Positions 23,614 through 32,819 are shown, numbered from the stretch's first letter. The stretch: 64,000 bases of DNA from Clostridiales bacterium UBA6114 (GCA_002423435.1 DIWE01000010.1:91987-155986); one strand, 5' to 3'. Notes: a model not told the origin generated them from the letters alone. Numbers and translations: made by a program.

Positions 23614-24455
23614 ATAAAACGAATTGCGACGTCGAACTGCTGGAGAAGGAAGCGTTTCAGATCAGGCGCCATGTCGTCAATACAATCGTCAACAACGGCG
23701 AGGGTCATGGCGGACCGGCGCTTTCGTGCGCGGATATCCTTTCGGTGCTCTATTTCGGGGTTATGAACGTCGATCCGAAAAATCCGAAATGGGAGGACAG
23801 AGACCGCTTTCTCTTAAGCGCCGGGCATAAATGCCTGGGGCTTTACGGCGCGCTTGTGGAAAAGGGCTTTGTGCCGGAGGATGTGCTCAATACGTATAAC
23901 AAGCTGGGGACGCCCGTTCCCGGCCACCCGGACATGAAAAAGCTCAAAGGAGTCGATTTCAGCACAGGGTCTCTCGGCCACGGACTCCCCCTGGGCAACG
24001 GAATGGCGCTCGCGGCGAAGCTGGACGGAAAAAGCTACAAGGTTTACGTCCTCATGGGCGACGGGGAACAGGGCGAAGGGTCGGTATGGGAAGCGGCAGC
24101 CTTCGCGTCTCATAAAAAGCTCGACAATCTGGTTGCGATCCTCGACCGCAACGGCCTCCAGATAAACGGCACGACGAAACAGGTTCTTAATACCTGTGAT
24201 CTGGCCGACAGATACAAGGCGTTCGGCTGGTCGGTGAAGGTCGTCGACGGGCACGACGTCAAAAGCCTTTATGAAACGCTGAGCGCAGCGCCCTTCGAGC
24301 CCGGCAAGCCCAGCATGGTCGTCGCCAACACCATAAAGGGCAAGGGCCTTTCCTTTGCCGAGAACAATTACAAGTACCACCACTGGCATCCCGGAAAAGA
24401 GGAAGCCGAACAGGCGCTCAATGAACTCAAAGCATATGAAAAGAGGTGGCTGTGA
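23610..24455 (+). CDS. transketolase N-terminal subunit
   Basis: A 281-residue thiamine-diphosphate-binding subunit: HVVNTIVNNGEGHGGPALSC, FDFSTGSLGHGL-type segment (VDFSTGSLGHGLPLGNGMAL), the ThDP/Mg motif GDGEQGEGSVWEAAAFA ending in DRNGLQ, and the C-terminal TIKGKGLSFAENN and YHHWHP. It starts at TTG overlapping the isomerase stop by four bases. Split transketolases (two ORFs) occur in central metabolism of some Clostridia and archaea and also in dedicated pathways such as apulose-4-phosphate or 6-deoxy-6-sulfofructose cleavage. Location in this operon points to a dedicated role. Confidence 0.93.
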   Translation: MNKTNCDVELLEKEAFQIRRHVVNTIVNNGEGHGGPALSCADILSVLYFGVMNVDPKNPKWEDRDRFLLSAGHKCLGLYGALVEKGFVPEDVLNTYNKLGTPVPGHPDMKKLKGVDFSTGSLGHGLPLGNGMALAAKLDGKSYKVYVLMGDGEQGEGSVWEAAAFASHKKLDNLVAILDRNGLQINGTTKQVLNTCDLADRYKAFGWSVKVVDGHDVKSLYETLSAAPFEPGKPSMVVANTIKGKGLSFAENNYKYHHWHPGKEEAEQALNELKAYEKRWL

Positions 24456-24457
24456 TT

Positions 24458-25405
24458 ATGAGCGGCACATTGAAAGACCCGAGGAAAGCCTTTTCCGACG
24501 CGCTGATGGAAATCGGGAAGGAAAACCCGCGCGTTCTGGCGGTGTCCTGCGACTCCGCGAGCGGCTCGGGAATGTCGGATTTCCTGAAAACGTACCCCGA
24601 AAGATATGTTGAAGTGGGCATCAGCGAGCAGAACGCGATAGACGTGAGCGCCGGCCTTGCCGAGCGGGGATTTATACCCGTCATATCGGCGATCGCCCCG
24701 TTTATCTCGATGCGCTGCTACGAGCAGGTGCGAAACGACGTCGGCTACAGCAAAATGAACGTAAAGGTCATCGGCTCGAGCAGCGGGCTTTCGCACAGCA
24801 CCTTGGGCTCCTCCCATCAGGCCGTCGAGGACATGTGCCTTATGCGGTCGATCCCGAACATGGTGATCTTGAATCCCGGCGACTATTATGAGGTCCAAAT
24901 GTCCCTGAAAAAAGCGGTGGAGTACGACGGCCCGGTGTATATCAGGATGCCGCGGCACGCCGCCGAGGACGTTGCCCCCGCCGAAAAGCGGAATTTCGAA
25001 ATCGGAAAAGCCGAGGTTTTGAGCCGGGGAAGCGATGTTACCCTGATCGCGACGGGAACGCTTGTAAACGAGGCCCAAAAAGCCGCCGAAGCGCTTAAAG
25101 CCCGCGGGATCAGCGCGGGTGTCGTCAACATGTGCACGGTCAAGCCGCTCGACATGGACGCGGTGCTGAGCTCGTATAAAAACAGCAGGCTGCTGGTAAC
25201 AATAGAAGAACATTCCGTTGTCGGAGGTCTCGGCGGCGCCGTCGCCGAAGCGATTGCCCCGCTTAAGGGCGGCGCTCCGCTTCAGATCCTCGGCATCGCC
25301 GAGGGCGCGGTCAACGTAGGGCCTTACAGGGAACTTCTTGAAAGCTACTCGCTGACCGGCGAAAAGCTGGCCGATTCCGTCTATCAGTTCTATCAGAAAA
25401 TCTGA
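24458..25405 (+). CDS. transketolase C-terminal subunit
   Basis: A 315-residue partner of the preceding subunit with the pyrimidine-binding domain (RVLAVSCDSASGSG, RYVEVGISEQNAIDVSAGLA containing the catalytic glutamate) and a C-terminal transketolase domain (SDVTLIATGTLVNEA, TIEEHSVVGGLGGAVAEAIA). ATG two bases after the previous stop is preferred; GTG four codons upstream would overlap. Together the two subunits transfer a two-carbon ketol unit between a ketose and an aldose. Confidence 0.93.
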   Translation: MSGTLKDPRKAFSDALMEIGKENPRVLAVSCDSASGSGMSDFLKTYPERYVEVGISEQNAIDVSAGLAERGFIPVISAIAPFISMRCYEQVRNDVGYSKMNVKVIGSSSGLSHSTLGSSHQAVEDMCLMRSIPNMVILNPGDYYEVQMSLKKAVEYDGPVYIRMPRHAAEDVAPAEKRNFEIGKAEVLSRGSDVTLIATGTLVNEAQKAAEALKARGISAGVVNMCTVKPLDMDAVLSSYKNSRLLVTIEEHSVVGGLGGAVAEAIAPLKGGAPLQILGIAEGAVNVGPYRELLESYSLTGEKLADSVYQFYQKI

Positions 25406-25469
25406 GAACCGTAAAAGATAAACTTCAGGTCGATAATAAGTATTTTTGTTAAATAAAGGAGAAGTTTTG

Positions 25470-26840
25470 ATGTTTTTTGATTCAATTGTCCAGGAGGGCT
25501 ATGGAGCTTTGACGGAAGCAGGGTGCACGATCGGCTCGCTGATCAGACAGAGTGATTCCACGTCCGGCGCCTCCATAGTAAGGGGCGAGGAGGAGTATGT
25601 CGGAAGGGTCCTTGAATTCCCTGTCTCCCTCGGGCTTTACAGAAAGCTTAAGGACCTCGTGCAGTTTGTCGGCGTGACGAAGAATTTCAGGGAAGTCGTC
25701 GATTACTTCAAGACGCCGAAGGGCGAGACGCCCGCGGGCTTTCGCATCGAATGCGGACTCGAGGCGAACGGTGTGCTGAGAGCAAACCTTGTCAGGGACA
25801 TCTCCTTTGACAAAAACGGCATGAAGCGCCCGACAAGGCTCCTGTTTTCCGCCGACAGCGCCAACCCCTACGAGGTTGAGCCGATTTCGAACATGCTCGC
25901 GAACCTGACCTGCAATCCGGGCATCGTCTACGACCTGTTCATCAACAACCCCAAGGCAAACGTCGGCAATAAGTTCAAGACCAGGGACGAGGTCATGACC
26001 GAGCTCGGAAGGATTCTCGGGCCCGGGGTCGACATCAGCGTCGAGCTCAACAACCCGTTTTCCAAGTCCAAGGAAGAAATCCTGGAGGAAGCGGCGCAGT
26101 TTCGGGAGATCCTGTCCAAATACCGCGTCGTGATCAAGGTGCCGCATACGGGCCCTGTCAACGCGGAAAACGTAAACGAGCTTTTGACGGGAGACAAGAA
26201 GTTCCACTGCAGAGCCAACCAGTGCTCGACAGGGGACGCGTTCCGCGGACATAACCTCGCGCTGATGCTCCGTGAGAACGGGTATAGGGTAAACTTCACG
26301 CTGATGTTCGAGCCCTATCAGACGCAGCTCGCGCTCCAGGCAAGGCCCTACTTCATCAACAGCTTTATCCGCCACAGGATGATGCAGAGTGCGACAATAA
26401 AAACTCTCCTTGACGCTTATAATATGAGCGGAAACAGTAAGTTCATCGTCGATTTGAGAAAAGAACTGATCGAGAAAGACTACCTCTCCGCGCAGGAGGC
26501 CGAGTACGACCTGTTAAAGGTAAAAGAGATGGCCGAAGGTATCTTAAAATACAGAAACTTCGAGGATCATGAGGGCATCGACGGGCTTGACAGCGTAAGG
26601 CATAACTTAAGGGTGTTGAAAAACGCGAACCTGCCCGACACGAGGCTCATCATCTGCAGCATGGAGGGCGAAAGGAATTATCCCGAGATCGACAAGCTGC
26701 TCTCCGAGCCCGAGTTTTCCGATATGCAGGACAAGGTTGTCATCACCGCGGAGCCGAACTACCTCGCGCAGTTTACGGCGAGCAGCCAGGTGATTTCTTA
26801 TCAGAGACGGTTTATGAACGCCGCGAAGGGACAGAAATAG
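25470..26840 (+). CDS. large transaldolase-like TIM-barrel protein
   Basis: A 456-residue protein. The central part resembles class I transaldolases: NLTCNPGIVYDLFI (cf. TTNPSL), ILGPGVDISVELN, and KYRVVIKVPHTGPVNAENVN, in which Lys223 occupies the Schiff-base lysine position of the IKxP motif, followed by FRGHNLALMLRENGYRVNFT and YFINSFIRHR. It is twice the length of the small fructose-6-P aldolase type, with an N-terminal domain of about 120 residues and a C-terminal helical domain that I do not recognise. It follows the split transketolase genes and most likely cleaves or transfers a dihydroxyacetone-type unit. AAGGAG precedes the ATG. Confidence 0.7.
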   Translation: MFFDSIVQEGYGALTEAGCTIGSLIRQSDSTSGASIVRGEEEYVGRVLEFPVSLGLYRKLKDLVQFVGVTKNFREVVDYFKTPKGETPAGFRIECGLEANGVLRANLVRDISFDKNGMKRPTRLLFSADSANPYEVEPISNMLANLTCNPGIVYDLFINNPKANVGNKFKTRDEVMTELGRILGPGVDISVELNNPFSKSKEEILEEAAQFREILSKYRVVIKVPHTGPVNAENVNELLTGDKKFHCRANQCSTGDAFRGHNLALMLRENGYRVNFTLMFEPYQTQLALQARPYFINSFIRHRMMQSATIKTLLDAYNMSGNSKFIVDLRKELIEKDYLSAQEAEYDLLKVKEMAEGILKYRNFEDHEGIDGLDSVRHNLRVLKNANLPDTRLIICSMEGERNYPEIDKLLSEPEFSDMQDKVVITAEPNYLAQFTASSQVISYQRRFMNAAKGQK

Positions 26841-26916
26841 GAAAGTCCGCAGGGCGGGCGCCTTGAAAAGACGCCGAAGAAACATTCAAATATAGGGAAT
26901 ATGGGAGGAAACGACT

Positions 26917-27813
26917 TTGAAAGAGAAAATTTGCGGAATTTACGCACCGATTACCACCCCCTTTATGGAAAACGGGGATCTGGACATTGAAGGCCTCAAA
27001 AAGAACATGGGCGTTTACGCGGCCTCCAAGCTCCACGGCTATCTCGCGCTGGGCTCCAACGGCGAAAACAAGAGCCTGACCTGGGACGAGAAAAAACTGG
27101 TGCTCAAGACCATCGTCGACAACAAGAGAAAAGACCAGAAGGTTATGGCCGGCGTCATCTTCGAATCGACAAGGGAAACGATCGCGTTTGCGAAGGAAGC
27201 CGAGGCCCTGGGCGCCGATTATCTGACGCTTCTCCCGCCGTCCTATTTCGCAAAGCAGATGAAGGACGACGTCCTCTTAAAGTATTTCAGCGACGTGGCC
27301 GACTCCGTCTCCGTTCCCTGCCTCGTGTACAACGCGCCCCAGTTTTCCGGCGGCGTGACGATCTCGGTAAACCTCGTGAAAAACCTTGCCAAGCACCCGA
27401 ACATCGCGGGCGTGAAGGACTCCTCCAACGCGGCGAATATCGAGAGCTATCTCTTTGCCGCAAGGGATCAGTTCAGCGTCATGGCGGGCTCCGCGAACTT
27501 CTTCCTAAACGGCATGATCATGGGCGCCACCGGCGGAATCATTTCCCTCGGCAACGTGTTCCCCAACATCTCCGTTGAGCTTTACGACCTGATCCTCGCG
27601 AAGAAATACGAAGAGGCCTTCGCGCTGAACGAAAGAATCCTGAAGCTGAACAAAGGCGTCTCCGGAAGCGGCGGCGTTGCCGCGGTCAAATACGCGATGG
27701 ATCTCGCGGGCCTTGCCGGCGCATATCCGAGGCTCCCGCTCCTTCCGCTCGGCGCCGACGCAAAGCAGACACTTAAAAACTTCCTTGTGAGTGAAGGGAT
27801 GATCAATCAATGA
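26917..27813 (+). CDS. DapA family aldolase (copy 1)
   Basis: A 298-residue dihydrodipicolinate-synthase/N-acetylneuraminate-lyase family aldolase with GSNGENKSL, Tyr138 in LVYNAPQ and the Schiff-base Lys167 in AGVKDSS. The motif GSNGE differs from the GTTGE of true DapA, and location among sugar genes argues for cleavage of a 2-keto-3-deoxy sugar acid or related compound to pyruvate plus an aldehyde. TTG start, preceded by GGGAGGAAA. It overlaps the next gene by four bases. A second family member 5 kb on is about 55-60% identical by eye. Confidence 0.9.
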   Translation: MKEKICGIYAPITTPFMENGDLDIEGLKKNMGVYAASKLHGYLALGSNGENKSLTWDEKKLVLKTIVDNKRKDQKVMAGVIFESTRETIAFAKEAEALGADYLTLLPPSYFAKQMKDDVLLKYFSDVADSVSVPCLVYNAPQFSGGVTISVNLVKNLAKHPNIAGVKDSSNAANIESYLFAARDQFSVMAGSANFFLNGMIMGATGGIISLGNVFPNISVELYDLILAKKYEEAFALNERILKLNKGVSGSGGVAAVKYAMDLAGLAGAYPRLPLLPLGADAKQTLKNFLVSEGMINQ

Positions 27814-28763
27814 AAGTGTTGGTAGCGCAGAAAATCAGCCAGCCGGCGATGGATCTTCTGTATCAGTCCGGAGCCGACGTCACCGTTGCGCCCGAAGGGG
27901 ACGCCGAGGCTTTCAAGGAGCTTCTGAAAAGCACCGAGGCCGTGGTTCTCGGCACCTGGATTAAATTTACCGCCGAGATGATGGACAGCGCGCCCGGCCT
28001 CAAGGTGATCAGCCGGACCGGCATGGGCGTCGACAACGTCGACGTAAAGGCGGCAACCGAGAGAAAGATCCTCGTGCTCAATACCCCGAAGGCAAACGCC
28101 GTTTCGGTGGCCGAGCACGCGACATCGATGATCGGCGCGATATCAAAGCAGTTTATCTTCCTTGACAGCGCGGTCCGAGAGGGGAACTTCAAGGCGCGCC
28201 GCATGAACCTGCCGGTGGACATCGACGGCAAGACGCTGGGCCTCATCGGCTGCGGCAATATCGGAAGGCAGGTCGCCGCGAAATGCGCCGCCGCCTACAA
28301 TATGGCGGTGATCGGCTATGACGCCTATATTCCGGGAGACCTTCCGGGCATCAAAATGATGAAATCGATCGAAGAGGTATTCGTAAACGCCGACTACATT
28401 TCGATCCACGTCCCCTTAACCGACGAGACCAGAGGGCTCGTAAACGCCGAGCTGATCGCCAAAATGAAGCCGACGTCCTATATTGTCAACACCTCCCGCG
28501 GCGGGATCGTGGACGAGGACGCCCTTGTCGACGCGATCAGAAACGGAAAGCTTGCCGGCGCCGCGCTCGACGTCTTTTCCTCCGAGCCGCCCGCAGCCGA
28601 CAGCGAGCTTCTAAAAGAGCGCAAGATCCTTCTCACCCCGCACAGCGCCGCCCTCACGAAGGAGTGCACGGTAAGGGTCGCCTGCGCCGCCGTCACCGGC
28701 GTGATCGACTACATGAACGGGAAAACGCCCGAATTCGTATTCAATAAGGAACTCGTGAAGTAA
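27810..28763 (+). CDS. D-isomer-specific 2-hydroxyacid dehydrogenase (copy 1)
   Basis: A 317-residue NAD(P)-dependent dehydrogenase: GMGVDNVDVKAATERKILVL, the Rossmann motif GKTLGLIGCGNIGRQVAAK, catalytic Arg in VNTSRGGIVDEDAL, Glu in SEPPAADSELL and His in LTPHSAALTKE. Such enzymes reduce 2-keto acids such as hydroxypyruvate or glyoxylate. It is translationally coupled to the aldolase gene (ATGA overlap), consistent with removal of a keto-acid aldolase product, or with making the aldolase substrate by oxidation of a hydroxy acid. Confidence 0.92.
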   Translation: MKVLVAQKISQPAMDLLYQSGADVTVAPEGDAEAFKELLKSTEAVVLGTWIKFTAEMMDSAPGLKVISRTGMGVDNVDVKAATERKILVLNTPKANAVSVAEHATSMIGAISKQFIFLDSAVREGNFKARRMNLPVDIDGKTLGLIGCGNIGRQVAAKCAAAYNMAVIGYDAYIPGDLPGIKMMKSIEEVFVNADYISIHVPLTDETRGLVNAELIAKMKPTSYIVNTSRGGIVDEDALVDAIRNGKLAGAALDVFSSEPPAADSELLKERKILLTPHSAALTKECTVRVACAAVTGVIDYMNGKTPEFVFNKELVK

Positions 28764-28792
28764 AATAAAAATTTTTTGAGGAGAAAACGAAT

Positions 28793-29848
28793 ATGGACAA
28801 GAAGTTTGATTTACTGGGCTTTGGCGAAGCAATGGTGCGTTTCAGCCCCCCCGACCACTTACGGTTTGAGCAGGCGGATTCCATGCGCCTTGCCATCGCC
28901 GCCGCAGAACTGAACTGCTGCGTAAACGTTTCCACCCTCGGGCTCAAGACCAAATGGGTCTCCAAGATGTGCGACAACTGGGCCGGCCGCTATGTGGTCA
29001 ACAAGGGCAGAGAGCACAACGTCAACATGGACGGCGTGAAGATGATCCCCTACGACGGCGCCGGGCGCGTGAGAAACGGCCTGTGCTTTGTCGAGGTGGG
29101 CATCGGCCCGCGCCCGAACACCCAGATGTACGACCGCGGCCACAGCGCCGTCAGCCTGATGGAGCCCGACGAGCTCGACTGGAAGTCCCTGATGTCGGAA
29201 ACCCGCTGGTACCACACCACCGGCATCACGACCGCCATCTCCGACAAAGCGGCGGCCTCCGCCGTCAAATCCCTGAAGATCGCGAAGGAAATGGGCGTCT
29301 CCACAAGCTTTGACTTAAACTTCCGTTCCACGCTCTGGACGTCCGAAAGGGCGCAGGAGGTCATGAAGGACGTCATGCCGTATGTCGACTATATCATCGG
29401 CAACGAAGAGGATTTTGAAAAAATGCTCGGCATCAAAGCCGACGACACCGGAAACTCCTACTCCAATTTGAACTCTGCGAGCTACGAAAACGTCGCGAAA
29501 AAGGTCTGCGAGAAATACCCGAACGTCGTGGCGGTCGGGACGACGCTGAGAGACGCCAAGACCGCGCTGTTAAACGACTGGCAGGTCGTCATGCTTTACA
29601 AGGGCAAATTCTACGCCTCCAGAAAATATGAGAACCTGGAGATCGTCGACCGCACGGGCGGCGGCGACAGCTTCGCGTCCGCGCTGATTTACAGCTTCAT
29701 GACGCAGGAGCTGGAGCCCGAGCAGATCATCGAGTTCGCCGGCGCGTATTCCGCGCTCTGCCACGGCTATTTCGGAGACTGGAACTGGGCGACAAAGCAG
29801 GAAGCCATGCGCGTGATGAAGGGCGGAAACGCGCGCGTCATCCGATAA
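28793..29848 (+). CDS. PfkB family sugar kinase, 2-keto-3-deoxygluconate kinase-like
   Basis: A 351-residue ribokinase-fold kinase: LLGFGEAMVRFSPP start as in KDG kinases, substrate-domain segment NCCVNVSTLGLKTKWVSK, FDLNFRSTLW, GNEEDFEKMLG and the anion-hole/catalytic-base motif VDRTGGGDSFASALIY. It should phosphorylate 2-keto-3-deoxygluconate or a related ketose at C6 or C1. In operon with DapA-like aldolases and hydroxyacid dehydrogenases, a modified Entner-Doudoroff-like branch is plausible. A short hairpin follows the gene. Confidence 0.9.
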   Translation: MDKKFDLLGFGEAMVRFSPPDHLRFEQADSMRLAIAAAELNCCVNVSTLGLKTKWVSKMCDNWAGRYVVNKGREHNVNMDGVKMIPYDGAGRVRNGLCFVEVGIGPRPNTQMYDRGHSAVSLMEPDELDWKSLMSETRWYHTTGITTAISDKAAASAVKSLKIAKEMGVSTSFDLNFRSTLWTSERAQEVMKDVMPYVDYIIGNEEDFEKMLGIKADDTGNSYSNLNSASYENVAKKVCEKYPNVVAVGTTLRDAKTALLNDWQVVMLYKGKFYASRKYENLEIVDRTGGGDSFASALIYSFMTQELEPEQIIEFAGAYSALCHGYFGDWNWATKQEAMRVMKGGNARVIR

Positions 29849-29877
29849 TATCAATCAGAGATAATATATTTGCCGAC

Positions 29878-29905
29878 ATGCCGGGGGACTTCGCGCCTCC
29901 GGCAT
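29878..29905 (+). promoter_or_regulatory. intercistronic hairpin
   Basis: ATGCCGGGGG and CCTCCGGCAT form a ten-base stem (one G-T pair) between the kinase and dehydrogenase genes, without a T-run. Confidence 0.5.
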
Positions 29906-29929
29906 AGCGGCAGAATGGTGGATGTGACT

Positions 29930-30961
29930 ATGAAAGACTTGAGCCGTTTTAAAGTTGTAATTTCAGACAGCATGCATGTGCCGATGGATATCGAGATCCA
30001 GACGCTTTCCGAAGCCGGCATCCGTCCGGAAATTTATTCCTGCGTCACCGAGGACGAGGTCATCGAGGCGTGCAGGGACGCCGACGGGATCGTAAACGGG
30101 TTTGCCCCCTTTACCCGCCGCGTGATTGAAAACCTGAATAAATGCAAAATCATCGCCAGAGCCGGCATCGGTTATGACAATGTCGACGTCGCGGCCGCGA
30201 CGGAAAAGAAAATTTATGTGACCAACCTGCCGACCTACTGCATAAACGAGGTGGCGGATCACGCGCTCGCCCTTCTTATGGCGGTCAACCGCAAGATCAT
30301 ATATGCCGACAGATGCTTTCGAAACCACGATTGGGATATGAGCCACTTAGCGCCCGTAAAAGCCTTCGAGGGGCGCACGATGGGGCTTATCGGCTTCGGC
30401 CGCATCGGGTCCATGTTTGCAAAACGCGTCGCCGTTTTGGGCTGCAATATCCTGGTGTACGATCCCTATCTGCCGGCCGAGGCGGTCGAAAAGCAGGGCT
30501 ATACCTATACAAGCGATATCGACCAGATTTATCGGGAGAGCGATTTTATCTCGATGCACCTGCCGCTTACCGAAAAGACAAAGTATTTTATCGGGGAAAA
30601 AGAGCTCGCCAAAATGAAAAAGGACGCGATTTTGTTAAACGTGTCCCGCGGCAAGCTGATCGACGAGGCCGCCCTTGCCAAGGCGCTTAATAACGGCGTC
30701 ATCGGCGGCGCCGGCATCGACGTGTTTGAAAGCGAGCTTCCGCCGCAGCGCATGCCTTCGTTTAATAAGAAGATGGAAAGCTACAGCTGCCCCCTTCTGG
30801 AGGTCGACTCCGACAAAATCGTGCTGACCGCGCACGAGGCGTGGTATTCCGACAAAAGCTTTATCCTCTTAAAAGAGCTCCCCTGCCGCGAGGTCATGAG
30901 AGTGCTTTCGGGAGAGGACCCGCAAAGCGCGGTCAATTTCAAAAACATCAATCAGCGTTGA
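29930..30961 (+). CDS. D-isomer-specific 2-hydroxyacid dehydrogenase (copy 2)
   Basis: A 343-residue enzyme of the same family as the protein at 27810 but distinct in sequence: ARAGIGYDNVDVAAATEKKI, GRTMGLIGFGRIGSMFAKRV, LNVSRGKLIDEAAL and a C-terminal VLTAHEAWYSDKS supplying the catalytic His. The insert ELPPQRMPSFNKKMESYSCP before the His motif resembles phosphoglycerate-dehydrogenase-like proteins of sugar-acid clusters. ATG at 29930 is chosen because GGTGGATG lies before it; an ATG five codons upstream is also open. Two dehydrogenases in one operon suggest two different keto/hydroxy acid pairs. Confidence 0.9.
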   Translation: MKDLSRFKVVISDSMHVPMDIEIQTLSEAGIRPEIYSCVTEDEVIEACRDADGIVNGFAPFTRRVIENLNKCKIIARAGIGYDNVDVAAATEKKIYVTNLPTYCINEVADHALALLMAVNRKIIYADRCFRNHDWDMSHLAPVKAFEGRTMGLIGFGRIGSMFAKRVAVLGCNILVYDPYLPAEAVEKQGYTYTSDIDQIYRESDFISMHLPLTEKTKYFIGEKELAKMKKDAILLNVSRGKLIDEAALAKALNNGVIGGAGIDVFESELPPQRMPSFNKKMESYSCPLLEVDSDKIVLTAHEAWYSDKSFILLKELPCREVMRVLSGEDPQSAVNFKNINQR

Positions 30962-31014
30962 TTCCATAGAAAAAATCGCCTTCTTAATTTGAAACGGACA
31001 GGAAGGGAAAACCA

Positions 31015-31809
31015 ATGAAAACGAATTTGTTGAAACAGAAGCTAAAGCAGGGGATTCCGTGCATGGGCACCTTTGTACGCATGGGAGCCATGTCGGTGGA
31101 GATACTCGGACTTACCGGTTGGGATTTTGTGGTCATCGACATGGAACACGGCGTGCATTCGTTTTCCGATGTCCTTACGTTTACAAGAACCGCCGCCGCT
31201 TCGGGCATCAGCACGGTGGTGCGCGTTCCCGACCCGACCGCGATCAGCGTCATGCGCGCGCTTGACTCGGGCGCCGAGGGTGTGCAGGTTCCCCAGATAA
31301 AGACGATCGAAGAGGTCGAGACCGTATGCCGCGCAGCCCGTTTCGCACCGCTCGGCGACCGCGGCTCCTGCTCCTACACAAGCGGCGCCTTCTACGCGAC
31401 CGTGCCCTTTCCGGAGCATATCAGGACGTCGAACGAGGAAGTGCTGACCGTCATTCATGTCGAGAACATAGAAACGGTAAACCTCATCGACAAGATGCTC
31501 GAGGTGCCGAACATCGACGTCATCTTCTGCGGCCCATGGGATCTTTCCCAGTCTCTCGGCATCCCGGGGCAGACCCAGGACGAAAGGGTCAAGTCCGCGA
31601 TCAAAAAGGTTGCCGCCGCCTGCCTGAAAAAGGGTGTGGCCGTGGGAATGTTTATAAATAAGCCGGAGCAGGTGACCGAATGGCTCGAGGCCGGCGTCAC
31701 GTATTTTACCTATGCCACCGACGTCGGAATATATGCTCAGGCGGCGAAACAGTGTCTGCATGATACAAACGCATATATCGGAAAATGGAAAGACGGTAAA
31801 AACGGCTGA
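31015..31809 (+). CDS. HpcH/HpaI family class II aldolase
   Basis: A 264-residue metal-dependent aldolase: VVIDMEHGVHSFSD (active-site His), RVPDPTAISVMRALDSGAEG, VQVPQIKT, the Mg-binding Glu in TVIHVENIETV and Asp in FCGPWDLSQSLG. Relatives split 2-keto-3-deoxyglucarate (GarL) or 2-keto-3-deoxyrhamnonate (RhmA) to pyruvate plus an aldehyde. GarL makes tartronate semialdehyde; a broken garR-like reductase lies at 37.0 kb. It sits between a dehydrogenase gene and a DapA-like aldolase gene. Confidence 0.92.
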   Translation: MKTNLLKQKLKQGIPCMGTFVRMGAMSVEILGLTGWDFVVIDMEHGVHSFSDVLTFTRTAAASGISTVVRVPDPTAISVMRALDSGAEGVQVPQIKTIEEVETVCRAARFAPLGDRGSCSYTSGAFYATVPFPEHIRTSNEEVLTVIHVENIETVNLIDKMLEVPNIDVIFCGPWDLSQSLGIPGQTQDERVKSAIKKVAAACLKKGVAVGMFINKPEQVTEWLEAGVTYFTYATDVGIYAQAAKQCLHDTNAYIGKWKDGKNG

Positions 31810-31828
31810 TCCCCGCGCGGGATCAGCC
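31804..31828 (+). promoter_or_regulatory. hairpin before the second DapA-like gene
   Basis: GGCTGATCCC and GGGATCAGCC form a perfect ten-base stem around CGCGC. It begins inside the end of the HpcH gene. No T-run follows; it may tune expression of the downstream gene. Confidence 0.5.
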
Positions 31829-31849
31829 GACGGCAAAGCGGAGGTCTTT

Positions 31850-32743
31850 ATGATGAGAGAAGAGCTTAACGGAGTGTTTGTCCCTGTCACAACCCCGTAT
31901 TGCGAAGACGGAAGCGTAAATTTCGCCGCGCTCAAAAAAAATATCGAGTTCTACGCATCCACAGGCCTTGCGGGCTGCCATGTCCTCGGGACAAACGGGG
32001 AAAACAAGAGCCTGTCCATGGACGAGAAGCTGCATATCGTGAAAAAGGTGCTCAAATACAGAGGAAACCTGAAAATCATCGCGGGCTGCGCGTTTGAGTC
32101 GACCTGGGAGACCATTGAGGCCGCTTCGGAATTCGCCTCGCTCGGGGTGGACTATATCACGCTGATGGCCCCGTCCTATTACAAGCAGCGCATGACCGAC
32201 CGCGCCCTGTTCGGTTATTTTACCGATGTGGCGTCGTCCGCCGGGGTCCCCTGCATTGTTTACAACGCGCCGATGTACTGCGGAGGCATCGTCCTTTCGC
32301 CGGAGCTTGTAAAGGAGCTGTGCGGGCACGAAAATATTGTGGCGATGAAGGACTCGTCCGTGGGGAATATCGAAAACTATCTCGCCGCCATCGACGGCAG
32401 GATCGATCTTTTGGCCGGATCGGCCAACTTCTTCCTAAACGCCCTGATCTCCGGCTGCTCCGGCGGCGTGATCTCTCTTTCCACCGTTTTTCCCGAGCTT
32501 GTCGTAAAGCTGTATGAGTTGTTCGCCGCAAAGGAGTACGACGAGGCGTTTTGTCTCAACAAGCGTATTTTGCGTTTAAATAAGGCGATATCGGGCAAAC
32601 ACGGCGTGGCGGGCGTCAAATATGCCATGGATCTGGTCGGGCTTTCCGGGGGAGAGCCGAGGGCGCCGCTCATGCCGCTTGACGAAAACGATAAGCGGAA
32701 TATGGCCGATTTTTTGGTAAAAGAGGGCATGCTGCACGCGTAG
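31850..32743 (+). CDS. DapA family aldolase (copy 2)
   Basis: A 297-residue paralogue of the protein at 26917 with the same catalytic layout: VLGTNGENKSL, Tyr138 in IVYNAPM and Lys167 in VAMKDSSVGN. Conserved stretches such as AGSANFFLN and the GVAGVKYAMDLVGL end are shared by both copies, showing a common ancestor. ATG is preceded by GAGG. The two copies probably act on stereoisomeric or chain-length variants of one substrate, or one may be regulatory; which one matches the kinase route is not visible. Confidence 0.9.
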   Translation: MMREELNGVFVPVTTPYCEDGSVNFAALKKNIEFYASTGLAGCHVLGTNGENKSLSMDEKLHIVKKVLKYRGNLKIIAGCAFESTWETIEAASEFASLGVDYITLMAPSYYKQRMTDRALFGYFTDVASSAGVPCIVYNAPMYCGGIVLSPELVKELCGHENIVAMKDSSVGNIENYLAAIDGRIDLLAGSANFFLNALISGCSGGVISLSTVFPELVVKLYELFAAKEYDEAFCLNKRILRLNKAISGKHGVAGVKYAMDLVGLSGGEPRAPLMPLDENDKRNMADFLVKEGMLHA

Positions 32744-32759
32744 TCCTGCCTGGATGGAC

Positions 32760-32819
32760 CTTTTTGCAGCAAAAAGATGCCGATTGTCTCTTGTGGGCGA
32801 AACGTCATTGTTATATAAT
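32760..32819 (+). promoter_or_regulatory. promoter and palindrome before the HutC-type gene
   Basis: A near-continuous dyad CTTTTTGC-A-GCAAAAAG (32760-32776) precedes TTGTGG (32791-32796), 17-base spacer, TATAAT (32814-32819). The dyad may be an operator or a weak hairpin ending the preceding transcript. Confidence 0.5.

Noticed and set aside
23610..25405. Frameshifted single transketolase gene
   Set aside because: Each half has its own start region and intact domain; two-subunit transketolases are a known type.
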